Shown here piece after piece: positions 30,037-37,012 of a stretch of DNA of 52,017 bases (position 1 is the stretch's first letter; each line of letters begins with the position of its first letter). The translations under genes were made by a program, and so were the position numbers. The stretch spans positions 1 through 52,017 of IMG/VR virus record IMGVR_UViG_3300006810_000064. The stretch is one strand, 5' to 3'. This DNA comes from a virus. The notes under the pieces are model-generated. The model was not told where the DNA came from and did no database searches. It worked only from the letters and a program-made list of their open reading frames with translations.

Positions 30037-30444
30037 CTACTGTGATATCTTCAACCACATAATTGCCTCTGTTATTTTGCTGTATATGTTAAATAAACAC
30101 ATACTTGTGTGTACATTACCTTGTGGTGAATAAACCTCTGCACATCTTCGCATCTCTTCTTCGTCAGTGACAAATTCCACAAATATTTGGATTTGCTTTT
30201 CTAGGTAATTTATCATATCCTGAGTACTGTCATTATCTTTTGTTAAAACATCTACAATAGGGTTATACTGTACTTCAACTCCATCATTAAAAATTTCCAG
30301 ATATTGACGAGTCCACATTCTACCTTCCCTCAGATATACTCTTGCATCTAGAAGTCCTTCTGGTGTATTTGGTCTATCATAAGTTTGTTTTTTAAGCGTG
30401 TTCTCAAGAACCTGTATTCCTCTTTCTAATTCCTCGAAATTCAT
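30037..30444 (-). CDS. Last gene of the - strand operon, unknown function
   Basis: A 135-residue, mostly helical acidic protein, overlapping the ParB-fold gene upstream by 4 bases. Two regions stand out: an N-terminal helix (ELERGIQVLENTLKK) and a C-terminal helix (SMCLFNIYSKITEAIMWLKISQ). The end loosely recalls the C-terminal helix of Acb2-type cyclic-nucleotide sponges (an LxxLxxAxMWAxxAI pattern), but the rest does not clearly fit and the protein is longer than that family. No membrane segment or metal motif is visible. Being next to the terminator it is probably a non-essential accessory gene. Confidence 0.55.
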   Translation of the reverse strand: MNFEELERGIQVLENTLKKQTYDRPNTPEGLLDARVYLREGRMWTRQYLEIFNDGVEVQYNPIVDVLTKDNDSTQDMINYLEKQIQIFVEFVTDEEEMRRCAEVYSPQGNVHTSMCLFNIYSKITEAIMWLKISQ

Positions 30445-30875
30445 AAATTGTTAATTATTAATTGTTTTATCTTTTGGCAATTTTGGTGCATATTTAGTTC
30501 TTTTTTCCAAATTACACACTTTAGAGCATCAAATCCACGCTCTCTTGCCAATAAAACTCTGTGATATCCATCAATGAGGTGATATTTCCCATCTATTAAA
30601 ACCACTGACATATATCCTAAATCAGGCAAACCTTGATAGGTTTCTAATTCTCTGTTAGCTGCCATACTCTTTGTGGCTGATGTTTGAATATCTCTGATAT
30701 TTATTAAATCAGTACTTGCTTGCCATTTATCTGCTTCAAACAGGAAGGCAAACCATTCCTGAAAGTGTTCTTGCTTGTGGTATTCTATTGCTTCCAATAA
30801 TTCTGGATACATTCCCCGTAGCAAGAGAGCTACTTCATCTTTAATCTTTATTAAGGTATTGTCAATCTTCTTCAT
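30441..30875 (-). CDS. ParB/sulfiredoxin-fold domain protein
   Basis: A 144-residue protein. The C-terminal half shows the ParB-N/sulfiredoxin core: a strand (YMSVVLIDGKYHLI) followed by DGYHR at 102-106 and a helix (VLLARERGF), matching the DGxHR box that binds a nucleotide in this fold. The N-terminal ~60 residues are helical and different from chromosome-partition ParB. No HTH domain follows, so plasmid-type centromere binding is unlikely. Phage ParB-fold proteins act as nucleases, CTP/ATP-dependent modifiers or regulators; the sequence does not tell which. It lies between a spanin-like gene and the terminal unknown gene. Confidence 0.6.
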   Translation of the reverse strand: MKKIDNTLIKIKDEVALLLRGMYPELLEAIEYHKQEHFQEWFAFLFEADKWQASTDLINIRDIQTSATKSMAANRELETYQGLPDLGYMSVVLIDGKYHLIDGYHRVLLARERGFDALKCVIWKKELNMHQNCQKIKQLIINNL

Positions 30876-30892
30876 TTAGCTTGTTTTCTATT

Positions 30893-31612
30893 TTAAAATT
30901 CAATTAATTTATATGTTACACCTAGTCCTACTGACCAATTTATGCTTGTTCCAGTGATTCCCATCCCAATATAAGGTCCAACAACAAAGCGTTTCTTGCT
31001 TTGTGTTACATTGTAAACTCTCATATCTTTTATTTCAGAGTAAGGGTTGTCATCTTGTACAATGGCAACAGTCTTTCTCTTCTTAAATAGACCTTGAGAT
31101 TCTGTCCCTATTACTAAGCTTAAATTATGCACTGTTGTAAGTTTGATTGTTGTAGAATCTTTTGTTGCAACGGTATTTGCTTCATACCACTTGTTCTTTA
31201 TATTTGCAGTATAGATAGGAGTGTTTGAGACGCTGTCTATGGTCACCACAGTAGCTGTGGTAGTATCAATTGTTGTCTGTGACTTGATTATCGCAGCTGC
31301 TGCTTTAGCGTCGTTAAACAGCTTCCTATTGATTCTTACTAACTCCTGTAAATCCAGGATAGTACTGTCTTTTGTTTGCAGGTTTAAGAATGCTTTTTTA
31401 TTGCTAGTTTCAAGTACTTGAATCTTTGCAATACTTTCTCCATTCTTACCTCTCCAAACTTCTATCTCAGACATACTAGCTTCAATCAGGGTCTCCTGTT
31501 CAATTCTAATATTTCTTTCATTCAAATACAAGTATGTCATCAAAAGTAAAGCTATAACTAAACCAATATGCCAAAGTGTTTTTGAAAGTAACCTAGGTCT
31601 TTCTTCTTCCAT
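30893..31612 (-). CDS. Envelope-spanning protein, possible inner-membrane spanin
   Basis: A 239-residue protein with a short charged N-terminus, one membrane helix at about residues 13-30 (WHIGLVIALLLMTYLYL), and a long coiled-coil/Thr-rich extracellular part. It ends in a beta-hairpin-like tail of alternating Gly and hydrophobics (GPYIGMGITGTSINWSVGLGVTYKLIEF) with a terminal Phe, as in outer-membrane-interacting strands. This is the layout expected of an i-spanin linking inner and outer membrane during lysis. Its gene starts 5 bases after a 52-residue two-helix membrane protein that could be the holin. No endolysin is visible in the window. The lysis role is inferred from topology and neighbours only. 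Confidence 0.5.
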   Translation of the reverse strand: MEEERPRLLSKTLWHIGLVIALLLMTYLYLNERNIRIEQETLIEASMSEIEVWRGKNGESIAKIQVLETSNKKAFLNLQTKDSTILDLQELVRINRKLFNDAKAAAAIIKSQTTIDTTTATVVTIDSVSNTPIYTANIKNKWYEANTVATKDSTTIKLTTVHNLSLVIGTESQGLFKKRKTVAIVQDDNPYSEIKDMRVYNVTQSKKRFVVGPYIGMGITGTSINWSVGLGVTYKLIEF

Positions 31613-31617
31613 AATTT

Positions 31618-31776
31618 CTAGATGTATCGTTTAATGTGGAGGATTGAAAAAAATGCCATCCCCATGAAAAACGTTGATGTAGACATATCTTCTGCAATAG
31701 TTAGATATGCTCCAACTAATAAGGCAACAGTAGTGAGTATTCCTCTAAACTGTGCTGATTTTAAGTATCTTTTCAT
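31618..31776 (-). CDS. 52-residue membrane protein, possible holin
   Basis: This short - strand ORF starts at the ATG complementary to 31774-31776 and ends with TAG at 31618-31620. The protein begins with MKRYLKSAQFRG, then has two hydrophobic helices, about residues 13-28 (ILTTVALLVGAYLTIA) and 34-47 (STFFMGMAFFSILH), and a basic end KRYI. Small size, basic ends and two helices match class II holins. The spanin-like gene follows after 5 bases. A hairpin lies 22 bases upstream of its start. A + strand ORF on the same bases is its shadow. Confidence 0.5.
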   Translation of the reverse strand: MKRYLKSAQFRGILTTVALLVGAYLTIAEDMSTSTFFMGMAFFSILHIKRYI

Positions 31777-31798
31777 CTTGTTGTTGTTTTGTGTAATA

Positions 31799-31820
31799 AG
31801 GGAGGCTGTTAAACCTCCCT
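31799..31820 (-). terminator. Hairpin between two - strand genes, possible attenuator or terminator
   Basis: AGGGAGG and CCTCCCT form a perfect 7-bp GC-rich stem with an 8-base loop, standing out in AT-rich DNA. It lies directly after the 77-residue gene (stop at 31825) and before the small membrane protein. The - strand sequence after it (TTATTACAC) is only weakly T-rich, so termination would be partial. It may lower expression of the lysis-like genes early on. Confidence 0.4.
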
Positions 31821-31824
31821 ATCA

Positions 31825-32058
31825 CTATTTTAAAAACTTCTCTATTTGATTGTCAGTATAACTATTTGACAATCCAATCAATCTCCCTGCATTATCAAGA
31901 AACTTAATGTAGTTTCTCTTTGAATTTACTAGAACTTGTTTCCCAGTGCTGTGGTCAGTAAAATAACTGACACCATGCTCTTCTCTGTCATGAAAAGTAA
32001 GACCCAATTCTTGCAAAAATGTGCTCAAATCTTGATTTGCTCTATAAAATTTTCCCAT
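31825..32058 (-). CDS. Small protein of unknown function
   Basis: A 77-residue ORF downstream of the dUTPase with a 42-base gap. It starts with MGKFYRANQDLSTFLQELGLTFHDR and contains short beta-hairpin-like stretches (KQVLVNSKRNYIKFLDNAGRLIGLS). There is no membrane helix and no Cys. The hairpin at 31799-31820 follows its stop. The family is not recognised. Confidence 0.55.
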   Translation of the reverse strand: MGKFYRANQDLSTFLQELGLTFHDREEHGVSYFTDHSTGKQVLVNSKRNYIKFLDNAGRLIGLSNSYTDNQIEKFLK

Positions 32059-32100
32059 TTTATATTGTGTATTCGTAAATATTCAAAACTCTTTTTATTA

Positions 32101-32667
32101 TTATGTACCTGTACTACCAAAGCCATCTTCTCCTCTATCATCCTTATAAGGGTCATGTCCTGATATCCATATTCTCTGTTGGTCAATTGGACCATTTTCC
32201 CTAATAAGTTCTATATCAGGTCTAGTAACTATTGCAGGAACTAATTGTGCAATCCTTTCATCTTTTTCTACTTTATTTAAGAAAGGTGTAGAATTGTATA
32301 ATATAATTCCTATTTCTCCTGTGTAGTCAGCATCTATGGTACCTGGACCATTAAGGACAGATAAGCCTCTCTTCAAAGCCATACCACTCCTAGCTCTCAC
32401 TTGTAGTTCCATATTCTCTGGTAACGCAGGATAAAGTCCTGTTCCAAATAATATTCTTTCAAGTGACCTAAGTTTAATATAACCTCTTTCATTGAAACCT
32501 TCCTGTACTTTCTTTAGGTTTTCAGGGTCAATTTCTCTATCACCTCTAAAGACCTTCAGTATCTTATGTGCTGTCACATCCAATCCTGAGGCTAGAGCTG
32601 ACCCATAAATAGGTCCAGTTCCTCCATCTTCGACTACAAATTTAATTGTGTTATTCTCCATATTCAA
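32101..32667 (-). CDS. dut: dUTP diphosphatase (trimeric dUTPase)
   Basis: A 188-residue protein with all five dUTPase motifs in order: ASGLDVTA (27-34), RARSGMA (91-97), GTIDADYTGEIG (109-120), RIAQL (138-142) and the C-terminal RGEDGFGSTGT arm (178-188). It hydrolyses dUTP to dUMP and pyrophosphate, keeping uracil out of DNA and feeding dTMP synthesis. The protein is longer than the ~150-residue type because of an insert between motifs 1 and 2 (about 40-80). The start overlaps the upstream small gene by 17 bases; a second ATG two codons later is an alternative. A uracil-DNA glycosylase is encoded at 45508-46218. Confidence 0.95.
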   Translation of the reverse strand: MNMENNTIKFVVEDGGTGPIYGSALASGLDVTAHKILKVFRGDREIDPENLKKVQEGFNERGYIKLRSLERILFGTGLYPALPENMELQVRARSGMALKRGLSVLNGPGTIDADYTGEIGIILYNSTPFLNKVEKDERIAQLVPAIVTRPDIELIRENGPIDQQRIWISGHDPYKDDRGEDGFGSTGT

Positions 32668-32881
32668 TTTCTTCTTTATTAGCTATTGTGTATATTCCAT
32701 TTTCAGTCATAAATTGATGACCTCTAACTTCATATATCTCAATATTCTGTTTATTCAAGTATCCCATAAAATGAGACACTTGCTCTTCAGCGTCCTTGTT
32801 CTCTGGCAATTCATCCCATTCAAAACACTTTTCGCTTAGATTAAGACTTTTAATCTTTCTGATTAAACTCCATTCTGCCAT
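32651..32881 (-). CDS. Small protein between RNR and dUTPase genes, unknown function
   Basis: A 76-residue ORF starting 2 bases after the RNR stop and overlapping the dUTPase start by 17 bases, so likely cotranslated. The N-terminal half is helical (AEWSLIRKIKSLNLSEKCFEWDELP); the C-terminal half looks beta (NIEIYEVRGHQFMTENGIYTIA). It holds one Cys and no catalytic pattern. Its tight placement inside the nucleotide genes suggests a linked role, but none can be named. Confidence 0.55.
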   Translation of the reverse strand: MAEWSLIRKIKSLNLSEKCFEWDELPENKDAEEQVSHFMGYLNKQNIEIYEVRGHQFMTENGIYTIANKEEIEYGE

Positions 32882-32883
32882 AG

Positions 32884-34743
32884 TTAAATTATTTCACAAG
32901 AACCTCCTGCACAAGCAACTGTATCTGAGACAGTTGTATTGTCATGAAGTTCTTTGATTAATGTTAAGTCAATAGGATTATCCTGTATGTACTTTAACTT
33001 GCGTTCAAAAACTTCATCACTTACCTCTTCAAAAGGAGCATTTTTATATGTTCCTCCATCAAAAGGTAGGACTGACAGACCATTAAAAGTGTGTCTATTA
33101 TTCCACATCCATTCACCCACATCATGCCACTCTTCAGGTTTAACAGAAACTGTTGCTGATACATTATTAGTGTTTGGTCCTCTTCTGTGCCCAGGGTGAA
33201 CCCAATTAACATTAAGTTCTTTGATTCTCCATAGGAAATCCAATGCAGACTCTTCATCTCTCATTATAGCATTGTCTGGTGCATTTTGAGGAATTCCAAT
33301 TACAGCACTGTTGACATCATACTCCATCACGGTGATTAGCTCAGGGTGATACTGTGTAAAGAAGTTGAATAAATCATCTCCAACTCTACATTGTATGTTT
33401 CTGATGTACTTAGGTGCATGCCATGCATGACACCCAGATGCTGTTCCAACTACACAGGATGTTGTTCCTGCAGGTTTGATAGTAGTTGTCCTAGCAGCTG
33501 ACCTAATATCTATGATTTGTGCTACCCTATGATTCTCTTTCATTCCTACTTCAACAGCTTGCTCTTTATCTAACCCTTCAAGGTTACCATCACCTATACC
33601 TGTTTGCCCAATACCTATCAATGCATCTTTCTCTGTATTTGTCTTCCAAATGTTTCTTAAATAATGAAAATCAGTGATGCCTGCCTGAAGGGTCCCAAAG
33701 AATGCTGCAACCCTAGCTCTGTCGTCTAAGTCTTCCTGTCCTTCAAGAGTCCCAGCATTAATCTCTGTTAAATTACAGAAAGTAAAAGGTCTCAAAGATA
33801 TCTCACAGCATGGGTTGGTTCCATATTCAGGGTCATTGGTAAAGTAAATACCTGGTTCACCTGAGTTAGAATCAACAATCATTTTCCAAAAAGCATCAAA
33901 TTCAGGCTTCTTAACCCTGTTTCTTAAGATGACTGCAGAGTTGTTAGCTCTTCCAAGCTCTGGATACAGTTCCCACCATTGTCCATACTTAGCTGTTACC
34001 ATCTCTTTATCATCCATAGAAAATAAAGCAATGAGTGCAGCTCTACGAATTCCACCTGCTAATACTGCATCAGCAATAAAGCAAGAAATTCGATGTACCT
34101 CAAAAGGTCTTAGCTTATCTCCATTATGTTTGTCATTTAATAAGGCTTCGATTTTGGTTAAGGCTATTCTAAGAGGCTCAGGTCCAGGAGCTTTACCACC
34201 AGCAGTGACAAGCATTGCACCTTTATCTCTAATATCAGAATAGTCAAACCTAGGCTTTACCTTAGTAATACCAAAGTAGGATTTCATTAATGCTTTGACA
34301 GCATCTGCCCATCCTTCAATAGAATCACCTATGAGAAACTTAGCTTGTTTTGTAGGTTTATGCACCTCTGGTAGTTTCTCAACATGGTGGAACTGAACAG
34401 AGTAACCTGCTCCTGTTCCACCAAGTAATAGAAACATTAATTCACTGAAAGCTCTATAATCATCCATAGGCATGTAAGCACAATTGTAACCACGAGCTTC
34501 ATTCTTAGCCATAGCAGGACCAGCAAATTGTAATGCTCTCATTGAAGGGAGCACATTCTTTGCATGGATATACCTTCCATTAGCTTGTATTTCCTCAGCA
34601 AGCATTGGGTATCTTTGTGTCATCATGTTGAGATACCTGTCAACGATTTCTTCCCAAGTTTCCCTTCTTTCAAGGTCTTCTCTGTACTTGGCGTATTTTG
34701 TGTAGACTACTACATCTGATAAAATTTTTTGTGTTTCATTCAT
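32884..34743 (-). CDS. Adenosylcobalamin-dependent (class II) ribonucleoside-triphosphate reductase
   Basis: A 619-residue monomeric class II reductase, shorter than the ~740-residue Lactobacillus leichmannii enzyme. All five key cysteines are present with matching spacing: C88 (GYNCAY, like C119), C312 in NPCCE (N310, C312 thiyl site, E314; like N406, C408, E410), C323 (11 residues on, like C419), and C611/C616 in the tail (ACAGGSCEII, like C731/C736). It reduces ribonucleotides to deoxyribonucleotides without oxygen, using vitamin B12 coenzyme from the host. Its ATG shares one base with the GroEL stop (TAATG), so translation is coupled. The enzyme needs no separate activase or small subunit, which suits an anaerobic host. 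Confidence 0.93.
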   Translation of the reverse strand: MNETQKILSDVVVYTKYAKYREDLERRETWEEIVDRYLNMMTQRYPMLAEEIQANGRYIHAKNVLPSMRALQFAGPAMAKNEARGYNCAYMPMDDYRAFSELMFLLLGGTGAGYSVQFHHVEKLPEVHKPTKQAKFLIGDSIEGWADAVKALMKSYFGITKVKPRFDYSDIRDKGAMLVTAGGKAPGPEPLRIALTKIEALLNDKHNGDKLRPFEVHRISCFIADAVLAGGIRRAALIALFSMDDKEMVTAKYGQWWELYPELGRANNSAVILRNRVKKPEFDAFWKMIVDSNSGEPGIYFTNDPEYGTNPCCEISLRPFTFCNLTEINAGTLEGQEDLDDRARVAAFFGTLQAGITDFHYLRNIWKTNTEKDALIGIGQTGIGDGNLEGLDKEQAVEVGMKENHRVAQIIDIRSAARTTTIKPAGTTSCVVGTASGCHAWHAPKYIRNIQCRVGDDLFNFFTQYHPELITVMEYDVNSAVIGIPQNAPDNAIMRDEESALDFLWRIKELNVNWVHPGHRRGPNTNNVSATVSVKPEEWHDVGEWMWNNRHTFNGLSVLPFDGGTYKNAPFEEVSDEVFERKLKYIQDNPIDLTLIKELHDNTTVSDTVACAGGSCEII

Positions 34744-36368
34744 TATTGGAATTGAGTTGTAGTAACATCATCTTTATTTATGATTGCATAGTTACTAGTT
34801 AATAAGGTGCCAACTATGGACACTGAACTCTCTAAAGCAATTCGCACTACTTTAACTGGGTCTATAACCCCATCCTCAATTAATGAAGGAACATAATTTT
34901 CTGTTCTGACATTGTAGCCTGTCCCAGAAGGTCTGATTTCACACTCAAGTTGAATAACTTCAGGTATCAAACCAGCATTTATCAAAATTTGATTGTATGG
35001 AGCTTTTACTGCTTCACACAATGCTTGGTATCCAGCTTTTACACCAGGTTTAATAGTGTCTTTAAAGACCTTTGCTTCAAATTTCATTGCAGCTTCTACT
35101 AGAGCTGTACCACCACCTGGAACTATTCCTTCAGCTAGTGCAGCTTTAACAGCATGTTTACAATCTTCTACTCTATCAAGTAACTCTTTTGCTTCCTCAG
35201 AAGAGTTGGCTCCAACTTTCACCATAGCCACTCCACTAGTTAGCTTACCAAGTCTTGTTTCAAGTATATCAACTTCATACTTGTTACCTTTATGATGTAC
35301 TAATTGGTCTTGGATGTGCTGAGCTCTCTTAAGAATATCCTCTTCTTTTCCTGTACCACCAATAAAGGCAGTATCTGTGCTAGTTATCTCAGCTTTCTCC
35401 ATCTCACCTAACCACATTGGGTTAAATTGGTCCTGTCCATCTTCAATCACCATCTCCTTTGTTACTAGTTCACCACCAAAAAGGATAGCCATATCACGAA
35501 GTCTTTCAACTCTCTTGTTTCCATAACCAGGTGCCATAACAATAGCAGACCTTACATTTCCACGGATATGATTAGCTGCTAAGCCACGAAGAGCACTTTC
35601 ATTTACATCTTCTGCCACAAATATAATTGGTCTATTTTTTTGACCAGCATATTCCACAGCTTCATAAATCTGTTTGAACTGAGATATCTTACCATCATAA
35701 AGAAAAACATAAGGATTTTCAAAGTCAACCTTCATTTTGATTGTGTCTGTCACACAATAAGGTGACAAATACCCTCTGTCAAACTGCATACCTGTAATCA
35801 TATTCATTGTAGTTTCCATACCACTACCCTGTGTCACAGAGATAACTCCATGAACTCCAAGCTTTTTGTAGATTTTTGTAATAGTCTCTGCAATATCTTC
35901 CTCTCCATTTGAAGAGATTAAAGCTACTGACTTAAGCTCAGGGCTTTCAGGTGTAACCATTTTCTTCATACCTTCAAGATATTTAAGAATATCTATCCTG
36001 GCAATCTTTAAACCTGTGTTGAAATCACCTGCATTTACACCTAAGTCTAACTGTTTGCGTCCAACATTATAAATGGCTTGTGCCAATACAGTAGCTGTTG
36101 TAGTTCCATCTCCAGCTAGATTGTTTGCTTTCAAAGCAACGTTCTTAACTAGATTGGCACCAATTGCCTCTATTGTATTAGGGTCAAACTCAATCTCTTC
36201 TGCTACACTTACACCATCTTTAGTAATACTGATAGCTCCAAATGCATTTTTTACGATAACAGTATTTCCCATTGGTCCCAAAGTGTCCTTAACAGGGTCT
36301 GCCAACTGATTTATTCCTCGTTGAATCCCATTTCTGAATTCTTCATTACTTACTATTTTTTCTGTCAT
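34743..36368 (-). CDS. groEL: GroEL-type chaperonin (phage-encoded, full length)
   Basis: A 541-residue group I chaperonin, colinear with E. coli GroEL (548 residues). ATPase residues are kept: TKDGVSVA (D51), GDGTTTATVLA (D87), the hinge/ATP Asp D402 (DRVED), the P-loop-like GIVPGGGTAL (415-423) and VIDPVKV (501-507). The apical domain has the substrate/GroES helix pair region (QFKQIYEAVEYAG, NESALRGLAANHIRG, then IVMAPGYG). It ends with TTTQFQ and lacks the Gly-Gly-Met tail. The gene follows groES with a one-base TAATG overlap and leads with the same overlap into the RNR gene. The likely role is folding large capsid, tail or polymerase proteins. Sequence drift throughout suggests long residence in phage, not a recent host copy. 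Confidence 0.96.
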   Translation of the reverse strand: MTEKIVSNEEFRNGIQRGINQLADPVKDTLGPMGNTVIVKNAFGAISITKDGVSVAEEIEFDPNTIEAIGANLVKNVALKANNLAGDGTTTATVLAQAIYNVGRKQLDLGVNAGDFNTGLKIARIDILKYLEGMKKMVTPESPELKSVALISSNGEEDIAETITKIYKKLGVHGVISVTQGSGMETTMNMITGMQFDRGYLSPYCVTDTIKMKVDFENPYVFLYDGKISQFKQIYEAVEYAGQKNRPIIFVAEDVNESALRGLAANHIRGNVRSAIVMAPGYGNKRVERLRDMAILFGGELVTKEMVIEDGQDQFNPMWLGEMEKAEITSTDTAFIGGTGKEEDILKRAQHIQDQLVHHKGNKYEVDILETRLGKLTSGVAMVKVGANSSEEAKELLDRVEDCKHAVKAALAEGIVPGGGTALVEAAMKFEAKVFKDTIKPGVKAGYQALCEAVKAPYNQILINAGLIPEVIQLECEIRPSGTGYNVRTENYVPSLIEDGVIDPVKVVRIALESSVSIVGTLLTSNYAIINKDDVTTTQFQ

Positions 36369-36640
36369 TATAAAATTATTAATATGTCCTTAAAGTTCAT
36401 AACAATGTAATCGATTCCATCAATTGTTATGTCTTTTCCATCATAATACTCTTTATACTTTACTTTAGGTTTTGAAGCTAGTTGCATTTGCACTGCCTCA
36501 GGAACAGATTCCCCAAACCTAATTACAGTACCTTCAAATTTGTTTACAGTTTCTTCTTCTGGCATATAAACGCCATTGACTGTATCCACTTTTTTAGGTA
36601 ACTGTACCATCACATTTTCATGTATTACATTCATACTCAT
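36368..36640 (-). CDS. groES: GroES-type co-chaperonin
   Basis: A 90-residue protein with the GroES layout: an N-terminal strand (IHENVMVQLPKK), a mobile-loop position with hydrophobic VYM at 24-26 (GroES has IVL there), the barrel strand EGTVIRFGE (36-44), KPKVKYKEYYDG (58-68) and the C-terminal DITIDGIDYIVMNFKDILIIL. It would cap the phage GroEL ring. Its start forms an ATGA overlap with the upstream gene's TGA, and its TAA overlaps the groEL ATG by one base. Divergence in the loop, VYM for IVL, suggests tuning to its own GroEL. Together the two genes make a complete phage chaperonin. Confidence 0.92.
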   Translation of the reverse strand: MSMNVIHENVMVQLPKKVDTVNGVYMPEEETVNKFEGTVIRFGESVPEAVQMQLASKPKVKYKEYYDGKDITIDGIDYIVMNFKDILIIL

Positions 36641-36819
36641 TTTTTAGTTTTTGTGTATTCTTCCAAAATCTCTACTGCCACAACTTCATTGTTAGGAAAG
36701 AAGTCTCTAAGAGCCTTCTCATATCCTGAACAATATTGTGGTGTACCTTCTACTCTTTGTGAATCTAAGACTCTGTTGTTAAACTGTCCTACATCCATTA
36801 CTTGAAATAAATATGTCAT
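36637..36819 (-). CDS. Small protein of unknown function upstream of groES
   Basis: A 60-residue ORF ending in TGA, which overlaps the groES ATG as ATGA, so the two are probably translationally coupled; it overlaps the gene before it in the same way. It begins MTYLFQVMDVGQFNNRVLDS and ends in a charged helix (EILEEYTKTKK). Secondary structure is unclear; it has no hydrophobic span. No family recognised. Confidence 0.5.
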   Translation of the reverse strand: MTYLFQVMDVGQFNNRVLDSQRVEGTPQYCSGYEKALRDFFPNNEVVAVEILEEYTKTKK

Positions 36820-37010
36820 AATTCTTTATTTATTGTGGCTTTCATTGTTATTTCAACTGCTGTGATATAATCAAATGAAACTGTTTTCTTATCTGTTCCC
36901 ACAGCTAATGAAATATTTATGTCATGCCTGTTTGATAATTCATCGATGTTATGACAAGCTTTCTGTAAAAGTTCTCTTGTCTCTTGTATTAATTGTACTG
37001 TATTGTCCAT
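36816..37010 (-). CDS. Small protein of unknown function
   Basis: A 64-residue ORF 2 bases after the UvrD-like helicase stop and overlapping the next small gene by 4 bases. The first ~30 residues form a helix (VQLIQETRELLQKACHNIDELSNR); the rest is beta-like (INISLAVGTDKKTVSFDYITAVEITMKA). One Cys, no motif. Function unknown. Confidence 0.5.
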   Translation of the reverse strand: MDNTVQLIQETRELLQKACHNIDELSNRHDINISLAVGTDKKTVSFDYITAVEITMKATINKEL

Positions 37011-37012
37011 AT

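Noticed and set aside
30441-30875. Plasmid-type ParB partition protein
   Set aside because: There is no HTH domain and no ParA partner; only the ParB/sulfiredoxin core is present.
31622-31849. + strand ORF with a hydrophobic stretch
   Set aside because: It is antisense to the 52-residue membrane protein and to the end of the 77-residue gene, in a wholly - strand operon.
33021-33257. Second-frame ORF inside the RNR gene
   Set aside because: It lies fully inside a firmly identified gene, with composition expected of a shadow frame.
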